Of a stretch of 64,000 bases of DNA, positions 40,656 to 49,830 are shown piece after piece. The notes beneath the pieces were generated by a model. That model was not told the DNA's origin. It worked only from the letters and a program-made list of their open reading frames with translations, and did not search any database. Position numbers and translations under genes: made by a program. Each line of letters begins with the position of its first letter. Positions within the stretch are counted from its first letter, which is position 1. Source of the stretch: an uncultured Bacteroidales bacterium (lineage in GTDB: Bacteria > Bacteroidota > Bacteroidia > Bacteroidales > Bacteroidaceae). The stretch covers positions 1 through 64,000 of the forward strand of contig CACYLU010000010.1 of NCBI GenBank assembly GCA_902775375.1, in the 5' to 3' direction.

Positions 40656-42011
40656 ATGTTTAAGGCAAACAGCAGATTCATGTACAAACAATATTTAGGA
40701 AGCGTAATGGCTTTCATTGTACTAGCAATTGGCACGACAGTAGCACAAACACCGATGGCAAAGAGTGAAGCTGCACTACGTGCTTTCTTTAAAGAAAGAG
40801 ACATCGACGTGACACAACATAACAGTCTGAAACTATTCTTTAATGGTCATGATAAGTTTGCAGACTTATTCAGTCATATTAATAAAGCGCAGAAGAGCAT
40901 ACACTTGGAATATTTCAATTTTCGAAATGACTCAATAGCCGGACTGACATTCGATTTGTTGGGTAACAAAGCTCAACAGGGTGTAACAATACGTGCCATG
41001 TATGATGCTTTTGGAAACTCATCAAACAACCGACCATTAAAAAAGGTACATACCAATGCCATTAAGGCTACTGGGGTTGATTTGGTGGAGTTTGATCCTA
41101 TAAGATTCCCATGGGTAAATCATATTGTGCCACGCGACCACCGTAAGATTGTGGTAATTGATGGCAAGATAGGTTATACTGGAGGCATGAACATTGCCGA
41201 CTATTACGTGGTTGGCTTGGAAGAAATTGGCGCATGGCATGATATCCACATGCGACTGGAAGGGCCTGCGGTTAGAAAATTACAGAATATCTTCCTAAGG
41301 ATGTGGAACAAAGAGACAAAACAGCAGGTACTAAGTGAACAACGGACACATGTGGTTAACATGACAACTGAACGTACTCCTGTTGTAGATAAACCTGAGA
41401 GTGAAGTCAGAAACATGTCACTAGAAGAGCGTATCAGCTTAGTTGGTAAGCGAACGCATGAGGATGTAGATATCGCCATTGTAGACCGTTCTCCAGGCAA
41501 GACATCAGACGCTATCAGGAAGGCATATGTCAAAGCGTTGGACAGTGCTCAAGATCATATTCAAATAGTGAATCCTTATTTTGTTCCTACCAACTCTGTC
41601 AGAAGGGCCATTAAGCGTGCGCTGAAACGTGGTGTTAAGGTAGAAATCATGCTTCCTGCCAAGTCTGATATTGGTTTTACCCCTGAAACAGGAGAACTTG
41701 TGGCTTACCGGTTAATGAAAAGAGGGGCTAAGGTATATCTGTTTGATGGAGGCTTCCATCACTCGAAAGTGATGATGGTTGACAGTACATTCTGCACTGT
41801 AGGTACTGCAAACTTAGATAGCAGAAGTTTACGTTACGACTTTGAAACGAATGCATTCATTTTCGACAAAGGTACTACTGATGAACTAAGCACTATGTTT
41901 GAACGTGACAAACAAAACAGTCATCCATTGGATCGTGAGTATTGGCAAAAAAGAAGCAAATGGAAGAAGTTTGTGGGATGGCTTGGCAATTTACTTACGC
42001 CTTTCTTGTAA
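40656..42011 (+). CDS. Exported phospholipase D-like / cardiolipin synthase family protein
   Basis: The 451-residue protein has two HKD motifs, DHRKIVVIDGKIGYTGG and HHSKVMMVDSTFCTVGTANLD, as in cardiolipin synthases and phospholipase D. The N-terminus has a single hydrophobic signal (LGSVMAFIVLAIGTTVAQ) rather than the two anchors of ClsA, suggesting periplasmic or outer-membrane action. ATG 40656 is used because it sits at the same distance from the promoter motif as in pncA and cmk; ATG 40680 would shorten the signal. Whether it makes cardiolipin or cleaves phospholipid is unclear. Confidence 0.85.
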   Translation: MFKANSRFMYKQYLGSVMAFIVLAIGTTVAQTPMAKSEAALRAFFKERDIDVTQHNSLKLFFNGHDKFADLFSHINKAQKSIHLEYFNFRNDSIAGLTFDLLGNKAQQGVTIRAMYDAFGNSSNNRPLKKVHTNAIKATGVDLVEFDPIRFPWVNHIVPRDHRKIVVIDGKIGYTGGMNIADYYVVGLEEIGAWHDIHMRLEGPAVRKLQNIFLRMWNKETKQQVLSEQRTHVVNMTTERTPVVDKPESEVRNMSLEERISLVGKRTHEDVDIAIVDRSPGKTSDAIRKAYVKALDSAQDHIQIVNPYFVPTNSVRRAIKRALKRGVKVEIMLPAKSDIGFTPETGELVAYRLMKRGAKVYLFDGGFHHSKVMMVDSTFCTVGTANLDSRSLRYDFETNAFIFDKGTTDELSTMFERDKQNSHPLDREYWQKRSKWKKFVGWLGNLLTPFL

Positions 42012-42028
42012 ATTCCATGATTTTACGA

Positions 42029-42036
42029 TACCTTTG
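42029..42036 (+). promoter_or_regulatory. -7 box of thyA-folA
   Basis: TACCTTTG matches TAnnTTTG, 46 bases before the thyA ATG. Confidence 0.55.
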
Positions 42037-42082
42037 CGTTATGCTTTGTAAAAGCAAGATCTAATAATATTTTCTATACAAG

Positions 42083-42877
42083 ATGAAGCAGTATTTGGAT
42101 TTGTTGAAAAGAGTGAAAGAGGAAGGTGTTGAGAAAAGTGATCGTACTGGCACTGGTACAATAAGCATTTTCGGCCATCAGATGAGATTTCACTTGGATG
42201 ATGGATTCCCATGCTTAACCACGAAAAAGCTGCACCTAAAATCAATTATCTATGAATTGCTTTGGTTTCTCAAAGGCGATACCAACATTCATTTTCTGCA
42301 AGAGAATGGGGTTCGCATTTGGAACGAATGGGCTGATGCCAATGGCAACCTAGGGCCTGTCTATGGTCACCAGTGGCGCTCTTGGGAAACAACAGACGGT
42401 AAGATAGTTGACCAGATAAGTGATGTGGTAGAGACCATCAAGCACAACCCAGACTCTCGCCGAATCATGGTGTGTTCATGGAATGTGGGTGACCTGCCCC
42501 ACATGGCTCTTCCACCTTGCCATTGCCTATTTCAATTCTATGTTGCAAACGGCACTTTAAGCCTACAACTTTACCAACGCAGTGCAGACATTTTCTTGGG
42601 AGTACCCTTCAATATTGCTTCATATGCATTACTGCTACAGATGATGGCGCAGGTAACAGACTTAAAGGCTGGTGATTTTATACACACTCTCGGTGATGCT
42701 CATATTTACCTGAACCATCTGGAGCAGGTGGATTTGCAGTTGACGCGTGAGCCAAGACCTTTACCAAAGATGCACATCAATCCTGACGTAAAGAACATTT
42801 TCGACTTCAAATACGAGGATTTTGAACTGACCGACTATAACCCCTGGCCACACATTGCCGGAAAAGTTGCTGTATAA
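42083..42877 (+). CDS. thyA: Thymidylate synthase
   Basis: The 264-residue enzyme makes dTMP from dUMP with methylenetetrahydrofolate. Present are [18 protein letters not shown], the nucleophile Cys in [33 protein letters not shown] and HIYLNHLEQ. Length equals that of E. coli ThyA. It lies directly before folA, which regenerates tetrahydrofolate. Confidence 0.97.
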   Translation: MKQYLDLLKRVKEEGVEKSDRTGTGTISIFGHQMRFHLDDGFPCLTTKKLHLKSIIYELLWFLKGDTNIHFLQENGVRIWNEWADANGNLGPVYGHQWRSWETTDGKIVDQISDVVETIKHNPDSRRIMVCSWNVGDLPHMALPPCHCLFQFYVANGTLSLQLYQRSADIFLGVPFNIASYALLLQMMAQVTDLKAGDFIHTLGDAHIYLNHLEQVDLQLTREPRPLPKMHINPDVKNIFDFKYEDFELTDYNPWPHIAGKVAV

Positions 42878-42879
42878 TT

Positions 42880-43365
42880 ATGATAGCCATTATTGCTGCG
42901 ATAGATAAGAACAACGCCCTTGGTTTCAAGAACAAACTTTTATTTTACTTGCCCAACGACTTGAAACGTTTCAAGGCATTGACTACAGGTCATACCGTGG
43001 TAATGGGAAGGAAAACTTTTGACTCCCTGCCCAAGGGAGCTCTACCCAACCGCCGTAACATCGTGCTGAGCCGGAATACACAACAAACGTTTCCTGGCGC
43101 TGAAGTGTATGCTTCACTGGAAGAGGCGCTAAAGCATTGTTCTGACGATGAAAAAGTGTTCATCATGGGTGGTGCCAGTGTATATAAGCAAGCTATGCCT
43201 TTAGCTAACAAGCTCTATATAACAGAGATAGATGCAAAAGCAGAACAAGCGGACGTATTTTTCCCTACCATCGACCATACGCTGTGGCATGAAATAAAAA
43301 GGGATGACCATCGTGCAGACGACAGACATCCCTGTAATTATTCGTTCGTGGATTACGAAAGATAG
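42880..43365 (+). CDS. folA: Dihydrofolate reductase
   Basis: A 161-residue enzyme beginning MIAIIAAIDKNNALGFKN, with LPNDLKRFKALTTGHTVVMG, GRKTFDSLP and IMGGASVYKQAMPLANKLY. It reduces dihydrofolate produced by ThyA. Only 2 bases separate it from thyA, so the pair is co-transcribed. The convergent Lrp gene ends 4 bases after its stop. Confidence 0.97.
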   Translation: MIAIIAAIDKNNALGFKNKLLFYLPNDLKRFKALTTGHTVVMGRKTFDSLPKGALPNRRNIVLSRNTQQTFPGAEVYASLEEALKHCSDDEKVFIMGGASVYKQAMPLANKLYITEIDAKAEQADVFFPTIDHTLWHEIKRDDHRADDRHPCNYSFVDYER

Positions 43366-43369
43366 TTCT

Positions 43370-43846
43370 TTACTTATCGTTGATAATTGACTCTACTGGC
43401 AACTGACGTTGGATAGCTTCATTGAACGAAATAATAGTTTCTGTGCGAGCTAAGTTCAGAGGCTGCAGTTTATCATGTATTATGCTCAGCAGATGATGAT
43501 TATTACGAGCATACAGTTTGATAAACATATCATATTGACCAGTGGTATAGTGGCATTCTACTACTTCAGGAATCTTTTTCAAAGCTAAAGTAACTTCCTC
43601 AAAGGAAGAAGGATCTTTAAGGTATAGGCCAATGTACGCACAAGTCTCAAATCCTACGCTTTCAGGATCCACAATAAACTGAGAGCCTTTTAACACTCCA
43701 AGAGCAAAAAGTTTCTGTACTCTCTGGTGGATAGCAGCTCCAGATACGTTACATGCCCTAGCAACTTCCAAAAAAGGAACGCGAGCATCAGCCGCAATCA
43801 TTTTTAGAATCTTTTTGTCAAGGGCGTCTAATTGATGACGTGCCAT
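43370..43846 (-). CDS. Lrp/AsnC-family transcriptional regulator
   Basis: The 158-residue protein has an N-terminal winged helix (LDALDKKILKMIAADARVPF and VSGAAIHQRVQKL) and a C-terminal RAM ligand domain (VVECHYTTGQYDMFIKLYA). Lrp/AsnC regulators respond to amino acids; the ligand here is unknown. It is divergent from the M64 peptidase gene with two -7 boxes 20 bases apart. Confidence 0.92.
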   Translation of the reverse strand: MARHQLDALDKKILKMIAADARVPFLEVARACNVSGAAIHQRVQKLFALGVLKGSQFIVDPESVGFETCAYIGLYLKDPSSFEEVTLALKKIPEVVECHYTTGQYDMFIKLYARNNHHLLSIIHDKLQPLNLARTETIISFNEAIQRQLPVESIINDK

Positions 43847-43884
43847 TTTTATTACGATTTAATAGTTTATTAATTAGATATATG

Positions 43885-43912
43885 CAAAGGTAAAGATTAT
43901 TGACTATATTTG
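43885..43912. promoter_or_regulatory. Divergent -7 boxes for the Lrp and M64 genes
   Basis: The minus strand reads TACCTTTG (43885-43892) for the Lrp gene; the plus strand reads TATATTTG (43905-43912) for the M64 gene. The short distance allows joint control by the Lrp protein. Confidence 0.5.
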
Positions 43913-43941
43913 CAAGTAAAATTGTACAATTATATACTAAT

Positions 43942-45213
43942 ATGAAGAAAATGTTTATAGTTGCGTGGCTATTTCTAACTAGTATAGCCATACATGCACA
44001 ACAATTCGATGAGTTCTTTAAAGAGCAGACACTACGAATAGACTATGTCTTTGAGGGCAATGACCACGAACAGAGAATAGCGCTGGATGAGCTATCTGTC
44101 ATGCCTGGATGGGCAGGGCGTAGGCAGCACTTAGCTGAGATGCCATTGAAAAGTCATGGCCAAGTAATAATGCGTGACATGGCGACTGGTCAAGTCATCT
44201 ATACAACTTCTTTTTCTTCGCTCTTTCAGGAATGGGCAGCTACTGATGAGGCAAAGGTATTGACTAAAAGTTATGAGAACTGTTTCTTAGTTCCATTCCC
44301 TAAAATCAAGACAGAAGTGGAGATTATTCTAATGAACTACCGTCATGAGGTGGTGGCCTCTTTAAAGCATATAGTTGACCCAAGCGATATACTAATTCAT
44401 CAGAAAGGCAAGGGACATATAACACCTTATAGATACATGGTAAAGAATGGCACTCCAAAGGAGTGTATTGACATTGCCATACTTGCCGAAGGATATAAGC
44501 AAGAAGAGATGGGTCTTTTTTACGAAGATGCAGCGAAAGTAAGTGAGTTCCTGTTCAGTTATGAGCCATTTAAATCTTTACAACACAAGTTTAATTTCGT
44601 AGCAGTCGCCAGTCCTTCGGAGGATAGTGGCGTGAGCGTTCCAAAGAGAGGGGAATGGAAGCAGACAGCTTTCAGTTCAAACTATAGCACCTTCTATTCA
44701 GACCGTTACCTAACCACTTCACGAATGAAAAGTATACACGATGCGTTGGCTGGCATACCCTACGAACACATCATCGTCCTGGCTAATACAGATGAATATG
44801 GTGGTGGCGGCATCTATAACTCACTGATGCTGACAGCTGCTCATCATAGTACCTTCCGGCCTGTTGTAGTACATGAGTTTGGTCATAGCTTTGCTGGATT
44901 AGCCGATGAATATTTCTACGATGATGATGTAATGTCAGGTAGCTATCCACTGGACATTGAGCCATGGGAACCAAATATTACCACTTTAGTGGATTTCAAA
45001 AGTAAGTGGAAGGATATGATAAAAGGAGAGACTCCGATTCCTACCATCGATCAAGATACACCAGTGGGAGTTTTTGAAGGAGGTGGTTATTCCTCAAAAG
45101 GTGTCTATCGCCCGGCATATGACTGCCGCATGCGAACTAATAGTAGTCCTGAGTTTTGCCCTGTTTGTGATAGGGCAATACGCCGTATTATTAGCTTTTA
45201 TACAAAAGAATGA
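43942..45213 (+). CDS. Exported M64-family metallopeptidase (IgA peptidase M64)
   Basis: The 423-residue protein has a signal peptide (MKKMFIVAWLFLTSIAIHA), an N-terminal beta-sandwich region and the M64 catalytic domain. The zinc motif is VVVHEFGHSFAGLADEYF. The family is named after the Clostridium ramosum IgA protease; substrates in Bacteroidales are largely unknown. The start at 43942 is chosen for the signal peptide; 14 further in-frame residues upstream overlap the promoter. Confidence 0.9.
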   Translation: MKKMFIVAWLFLTSIAIHAQQFDEFFKEQTLRIDYVFEGNDHEQRIALDELSVMPGWAGRRQHLAEMPLKSHGQVIMRDMATGQVIYTTSFSSLFQEWAATDEAKVLTKSYENCFLVPFPKIKTEVEIILMNYRHEVVASLKHIVDPSDILIHQKGKGHITPYRYMVKNGTPKECIDIAILAEGYKQEEMGLFYEDAAKVSEFLFSYEPFKSLQHKFNFVAVASPSEDSGVSVPKRGEWKQTAFSSNYSTFYSDRYLTTSRMKSIHDALAGIPYEHIIVLANTDEYGGGGIYNSLMLTAAHHSTFRPVVVHEFGHSFAGLADEYFYDDDVMSGSYPLDIEPWEPNITTLVDFKSKWKDMIKGETPIPTIDQDTPVGVFEGGGYSSKGVYRPAYDCRMRTNSSPEFCPVCDRAIRRIISFYTKE

Positions 45214-45260
45214 AACTTCCTATGGACAATTATTCAACAAAACAGTAAACTTATAATCAT

Positions 45261-45294
45261 AAAGAAGCCGTCAGGAAATCCTGACGGCTTCTTT
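45261..45294. terminator. Bidirectional terminator (M64 / exbD)
   Basis: AAAGAAGCCGTCAGG (45261-45275) and CCTGACGGCTTCTTT (45280-45294) form a perfect fifteen-pair stem with a four-base loop, between two convergent transcription units. Confidence 0.85.
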
Positions 45295-45314
45295 ATAAAT
45301 ATACTCTTAACTAA

Positions 45315-45779
45315 TTACTGACGCTTAGCAGCAGAATAGTTAATTTTCAATGCATAAGCCCTACGAAGTGCTTCCTTGATATCGGTCACGATACCCATCT
45401 TGGTATCACGGTCTACCTTCAAAGAAACAGTCATCTGAGGCTGATCCTCTTCCTTCATACTGGCACGTTCACCAATAATGTAATCCTGGATCTCAGCGGT
45501 TTCAGCGAATGAATCGTTCAACTGGATGCGTGTTTCATCACCCAAAGTCTTACGGAACTCCTGAGTAGGTTTACCTACATAGATGAAAGTTACCAATGAC
45601 TTCTTTTCCAGTTTCTCCAGCTCAGTTCCCTGAGGAGCTCTAAACTCAACCTTCAAAGTTACTTCACGCATGGTTGTTACCATCATGAAGAAGAACAACA
45701 GAGTAAAAATCAAGTCAGGAAGAGAAGAGGTGTTCATACGTGGCATACCACGCTTACCGGTCTTACTAAATTTTCCCAT
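45315..45779 (-). CDS. exbD: ExbD/TolR biopolymer transport protein (second copy)
   Basis: The 154-residue protein has a short cytoplasmic N-terminus, one membrane helix with the ion-pathway Asp (TSSLPDLIFTLLFFFMM) and a periplasmic domain. With ExbB it powers TonB. It is the last gene of exbB-x-exbD-exbD and starts 2 bases after the first exbD stop. Confidence 0.92.
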   Translation of the reverse strand: MGKFSKTGKRGMPRMNTSSLPDLIFTLLFFFMMVTTMREVTLKVEFRAPQGTELEKLEKKSLVTFIYVGKPTQEFRKTLGDETRIQLNDSFAETAEIQDYIIGERASMKEEDQPQMTVSLKVDRDTKMGIVTDIKEALRRAYALKINYSAAKRQ

Positions 45780-45781
45780 AA

Positions 45782-46369
45782 TTACTTGTCTCCATACTTT
45801 TTAGGTTCAGCCTCTGAGATATTCTGCGGATAAACCGTACGGATATCTTCCTGCTGGATTTCATCACAATCGGCATACGCCTTACCGAATCTAGCTGTTG
45901 CCATCTCATCACGCAACTCATTGTATGCTGCCACCAATTCGTTCTGAACAGCAATGTATGAGTTGTAAGAGGTACCACGGTCGCATCGCAGAGAAATAAC
46001 GTGATTGGTTGTTGCCTCCAAATCACCCAACAGGTTGGTGTGAACCACATGCTTCTCTGGTTTAGTTGCGTCGTTGGCCTCATTAGCAATAAACTCTTTA
46101 GCTTTCTTACGAAGATCACTTACTCCTATATACTCACCGCCACACAATAACTGGTCTTGGAAGTTGAGGAATACCTGCAGTACGTTACGCTCCTTCAGCT
46201 TGATATCATCATTCTTCTGGTTCTGCTCAGGAGGAGGTGGCAAACGACGTGCCAGACCCTGGTCAGTATCCATAGAAGTTGTCAGCAAGAAGAAGATCAA
46301 CAACAGGAAGGAGATATCCGCAGTAGAGCTTGAGTTTAGTTCAGGAACTTCCTTTTTGCCTTTTGCCAT
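45782..46369 (-). CDS. exbD: ExbD/TolR biopolymer transport protein (first copy)
   Basis: The 195-residue protein has one N-terminal membrane helix with the conserved Asp (SSSTADISFLLLIFFLLTTSM) and a larger periplasmic part than the second copy. Two ExbD paralogues in tandem suggest a mixed or alternative ExbD dimer. Confidence 0.92.
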   Translation of the reverse strand: MAKGKKEVPELNSSSTADISFLLLIFFLLTTSMDTDQGLARRLPPPPEQNQKNDDIKLKERNVLQVFLNFQDQLLCGGEYIGVSDLRKKAKEFIANEANDATKPEKHVVHTNLLGDLEATTNHVISLRCDRGTSYNSYIAVQNELVAAYNELRDEMATARFGKAYADCDEIQQEDIRTVYPQNISEAEPKKYGDK

Positions 46370-46389
46370 TTTTATATCTCCTATTTAAA

Positions 46390-46878
46390 TTATTTACCAA
46401 TTCTGTTCTTGATACCAGACCCAATCATCAGAATTACCATTACTGCTACAAGGAAACCGATAGTATAAATAAACATATCAGCTACTGCCAACCAAGGAGC
46501 GGTATTTTCATCACCAGTGTAACCTACCAGTTGAAGGGGCTCATTGCTACCCATAGAATAAGTAACAACCATCAGAACTACCAAAGCTATCACACCAATC
46601 AAAGATTGGAGAGCAGCCTTTGGACTATCTTTCAAATCAGCAAAGAATCTGACAACAAAAGCCAACACTGTTACAACAATAGCAATGATAACAAGTGCAT
46701 ATACCCAGTACAGTAAGGTGTCTGTCTGAGCGGGCTCAGATATTGAAGTATCAGCTACCAATCTGTTAGCTGGATCTGCCTCACCACCGAAGAAGAAGAG
46801 AGCAAACACAGCTATGGTGATGATAAACAAGCACCACAAGATTGCGCCAGATACGTTTTGTATCCTAAATTTCTTCAT
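46390..46878 (-). CDS. Small membrane protein inside the exbB/exbD operon
   Basis: The 162-residue protein has about four hydrophobic segments (LWCLFIITIAVFALFFFGG, YWVYALVIIAIVVTVLAFVV, SLIGVIALVVLMVVTY and MFIYTIGFLVAVMVILMIG). I recognise no named family. It lies between exbB (25 bases) and the first exbD (20 bases), so it is probably a structural or regulatory partner of the motor complex. Confidence 0.8.
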   Translation of the reverse strand: MKKFRIQNVSGAILWCLFIITIAVFALFFFGGEADPANRLVADTSISEPAQTDTLLYWVYALVIIAIVVTVLAFVVRFFADLKDSPKAALQSLIGVIALVVLMVVTYSMGSNEPLQLVGYTGDENTAPWLAVADMFIYTIGFLVAVMVILMIGSGIKNRIGK

Positions 46879-46903
46879 AATATTTAATCTCCTTGAAATT
46901 TAA

Positions 46904-47641
46904 TTACTTCTTATACTTCAGGTTATACTTTGAAATGAGGTCGAGCAGAGTAACTGAAGAATCCTCCATGTCACTGTTAATAGACTCGATCTTAGTCAAG
47001 ATGTAGTTGTAGAACAACTGCAGAATCAAAGCAACAACGATACCGAAGATAGTAGTAATCAAAGCGACCTTCATACCACCTGCAACAACTGTTGGGCTGA
47101 TATCACCAACCTGCTGGATTGTATCGAAAGCCTGCACCATACCAATCACAGTTCCCAAGAATCCGAGAGATGGAGCCATTGCGATGAACAGTGTAATCCA
47201 AGAGCAGCCCTTCTCCAGGTAACCTGCCTGAACACCACCATAAGAAACAACTGAACGCTCAACCTGATCCAGACCCTGGTCAATTCTCATCAGACCCTGA
47301 TAGTAAATTGAAGCGATAGGACCGCGAGTGTTGCGAGCGATATCCTTAGCTGCCTCAACATCGCCCTTCTCCAGAGCTTCCTCTACCTTACCGATGAACT
47401 TCTTTGTGTTGATTTCTGCCAAGCTCAGATAAATGATACGCTCAACGCAGAAAGCCAAACCGATAACCAAAGCGATGGCTACCAAGCTCATGAAAGAAGC
47501 AGAACCTTCGATGAAGTAACGCTTCAATGTTTTGTGAATACTCTGACCTTCAACTGAAGCAACTTCAGCTTCCTGAGCCATAGCTGTAGAGCCAAATGAG
47601 AAGACTCCTAACATAGCAACAATTGCAAATAACTTTTTCAT
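46904..47641 (-). CDS. exbB: ExbB/TolQ/MotA-family proton channel
   Basis: The 245-residue protein has an N-terminal signal-like segment (MKKLFAIVAMLGVFSFGSTAMA), an extra helix and the MotA/TolQ/ExbB core (APSLGFLGTVIGMVQAFDTI and VALITTIFGIVVALILQLF). It forms the proton-driven channel of the TonB motor. It is the first gene of the operon. Confidence 0.93.
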   Translation of the reverse strand: MKKLFAIVAMLGVFSFGSTAMAQEAEVASVEGQSIHKTLKRYFIEGSASFMSLVAIALVIGLAFCVERIIYLSLAEINTKKFIGKVEEALEKGDVEAAKDIARNTRGPIASIYYQGLMRIDQGLDQVERSVVSYGGVQAGYLEKGCSWITLFIAMAPSLGFLGTVIGMVQAFDTIQQVGDISPTVVAGGMKVALITTIFGIVVALILQLFYNYILTKIESINSDMEDSSVTLLDLISKYNLKYKK

Positions 47642-47726
47642 TGTCTAACTGTTTTTGATTAATTAATTAAATTACTATTATTGTTTATTTCTTTCTTTAA
47701 AATATTCTATAATCATACGCCTCTTG

Positions 47727-47814
47727 CGGAGAGAGGGGGATTCGAACCCCCGAAACGCTTTTGGCGTTTACACGCTTTCCAGGCGTGCCTCTTCAACCAC
47801 TCGAGCATCTCTCC
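47727..47814 (-). tRNA. tRNA-Ser (anticodon GGA)
   Basis: The 88-base RNA has acceptor GGAGAGA with TCTCTCC, discriminator G and a long variable arm (AACGCCAAAAGCGTT), as expected of class II tRNA-Ser. The T arm is GGGGG-TTCGAAT-CCCCC. The anticodon stem-loop CACGC-CTGGAAA-GCGTG gives GGA. No CCA is encoded. Confidence 0.94.
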
Positions 47815-47979
47815 CTCACGGCACCAATCTGAAATCGGGCTAAAATTACAAAAAAATTCTGAACCCACCATCTTTTCGGCTACAAATGTTTCTTTTTTTT
47901 TTCTCTTTCCGCCTTTTCTCACCTTTTTCAGTCAGAAACAGCAGGAAAATTAAGAAAATTTAAACATTGACCTCGCCAA

Positions 47980-48762
47980 TCAACCCCCAAATAACCTCAA
48001 CGCATTCTCAGATGTTTGCACTGCCAGCTCCTCTGGTTTACACCCCAACACCTGAGCCACCTTCATCAAGGTATAACCGATGTAAGAACTCTCATTGCGT
48101 TCTCCTCTATGCGGCACAGGAGTCAGATAGGGAGAATCTGTTTCAAGTACCAAACGCTCTATAGGCAACTGAGGCAAGATTGTCGGGATGACCGATTTCT
48201 TGAATGTAACAATGCCGTTCACGCCTATCATAAACCTTTTGAATTGCAGCATCAATTCGGCCTCCACAGGATCACCTGTAAAACTATGAAAGATTCCACG
48301 CAAGGCGGTATCTTTGTAAGGGAGCAACACCTTATATATATATTGGATGGCTTCTCTACAATGCACCACAATGGGTAAATCAAGTTCCAAAGCCCACCTT
48401 ACTTGCCGATCAAAAACCTCAATCTGCTGATCAAGGAAGGTATTATCCCAATAAAGATCAATGCCAATCTCGCCCACGGCCACAAACAGATCACGACGTG
48501 CCATCAAGCACTGATACACCTGTTGTAATTTTATTTCAAAGTTTTCGTTTACCGAGGTGGGATGCAAGCCCATCATCGGGAAACAATAACCACTGTTATC
48601 TTCACATACTTTCAACAACCTGTCGATAGTTGTTTCATCAATGTTGGGCATGTAAATGCGGGTCACCCCCAGCTCTTTTGCCCTTTGCAACACTTCTGCT
48701 CGGTCAGAGTCAAACTCCTCGGTAAAAAGGTGCGAATGTGTGTCAATGATTGTCCACATCAC
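47980..48762 (-). CDS. tatD: TatD-family metal-dependent hydrolase
   Basis: A 260-residue amidohydrolase-fold protein: metal ligands in IDTHSHLF, GEIGIDLYW, PIVVHCREA and GIFHSFTGD, and LVLETDSPYLTPVPHRGERN near the C-terminus. Characterised relatives have DNase and D-amino-acyl-tRNA deacylase activities. The start overlaps the stop of the upstream polyprenyl synthase gene (ATGA), so they are coupled. The 165 bases between it and tRNA-Ser contain a T-rich stretch only. Confidence 0.93.
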   Translation of the reverse strand: MMWTIIDTHSHLFTEEFDSDRAEVLQRAKELGVTRIYMPNIDETTIDRLLKVCEDNSGYCFPMMGLHPTSVNENFEIKLQQVYQCLMARRDLFVAVGEIGIDLYWDNTFLDQQIEVFDRQVRWALELDLPIVVHCREAIQYIYKVLLPYKDTALRGIFHSFTGDPVEAELMLQFKRFMIGVNGIVTFKKSVIPTILPQLPIERLVLETDSPYLTPVPHRGERNESSYIGYTLMKVAQVLGCKPEELAVQTSENALRLFGG

Positions 48763-49742
48763 GCTTCCCTGAACATTAGCTTATTCATTTCTCTCAGCAA
48801 CGGTTGCTTCTTATCCTTTGCCACCTTGACCTTATCAAGACTAATCTCGGCCAACTGTGTATAATAAGAGATTCTCTCTTCACACAACGAACGTATATTC
48901 AACGCATCGTAAAGTGAGGTTACGGCCTTAATCTTTTCCTGGGGATTATAGTCCTTAGCATGAAGCCAACTCATCAGTTGTTCCAACTGCCTGGGATCAC
49001 TTCGATGAAGAGCCTGTATCAATAAGTAGGTTTTCTTATTGCACAGTATATCACCACCGACCTTCTTTCCAAAGACTTTTGGATCACCATACACGTCCAA
49101 TAAATCATCTCTAAGTTGGAAAGCCATACCCAAGTTTATTCCAAAATCATAAAGAGAGTCCGCATCAAAATCAGGAGCATCGGCCAAAAGAGCGCCAATC
49201 TTCAAACTGGCAGCCAGCAAAACAGATGTCTTTAAACGAATCATCTCCAAGTATTCGTCTTCAGAAACATCCATGCGTGTTTCAAAATCCATATCATACT
49301 GTTGTCCTTCGCACACCTCCAATGCTGCTTGAGAAAAAACACGCATCACAGATGGCACATACTTACTCCCTTCGTCTGTCATTAGTCTGTAGGCGATTAA
49401 CATCATGGCATCTCCTGAAAGAATAGCTGCATTTTTGCTCCACTTCGCATGCACAGTAGGTTTACCCCGACGCAAGTCAGCATTATCCATCAAGTCATCA
49501 TGCAATAAAGTAAAATTATGGTATGTTTCAACGCCAGCTGCCTGGGAAAGAATACAATCTACATCATCTCGATAAAGATTATAAGCCATCAGCATCAGTA
49601 CAGGACGTATACGCTTGCCGCCCAGTGACATCGCATACTTAATTGGATTATACAGCCCTTCGGGTTGTTTACCATAAATAAGGTGAGAGAGATAAATATT
49701 TACTTTTTCCAGGAGTTGGGAATCGGTAAACATAAAAGACAA
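48759..49742 (-). CDS. Polyprenyl diphosphate synthase
   Basis: The 327-residue trans-isoprenyl synthase has first Asp-rich motif LLHDDLMDNADLRRGKPT and second motif LRDDLLDVYGD, with GGKRIRPVLMLMA upstream. It condenses isopentenyl units to make the chain for menaquinone or undecaprenyl carriers; chain length cannot be fixed. It complements ispH and menA in the same window. Confidence 0.92.
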   Translation of the reverse strand: MSFMFTDSQLLEKVNIYLSHLIYGKQPEGLYNPIKYAMSLGGKRIRPVLMLMAYNLYRDDVDCILSQAAGVETYHNFTLLHDDLMDNADLRRGKPTVHAKWSKNAAILSGDAMMLIAYRLMTDEGSKYVPSVMRVFSQAALEVCEGQQYDMDFETRMDVSEDEYLEMIRLKTSVLLAASLKIGALLADAPDFDADSLYDFGINLGMAFQLRDDLLDVYGDPKVFGKKVGGDILCNKKTYLLIQALHRSDPRQLEQLMSWLHAKDYNPQEKIKAVTSLYDALNIRSLCEERISYYTQLAEISLDKVKVAKDKKQPLLREMNKLMFREA

Positions 49743-49776
49743 CTAGTTTTTAATGGGATTAGATTTTAGAGTTTAT

Positions 49777-49809
49777 AAAAAAAGGCTGCTACAAAAAGCA
49801 GCCTTTTTT
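49777..49809 (-). terminator. Terminator after tonB
   Basis: AAAAAAGGCTGCT and AGCAGCCTTTTTT form a thirteen-pair stem with loop ACAAAA, 22 bases past the tonB stop. Confidence 0.85.
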
Positions 49810-49830
49810 ATTTCTTTCCAAACAGTCAAA

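Noticed and set aside
47681-47953. 90-codon plus-strand frame over tRNA-Ser
   Set aside because: It is the well-known spurious translation (AERGGFEPP type) of the strand opposite a tRNA gene.
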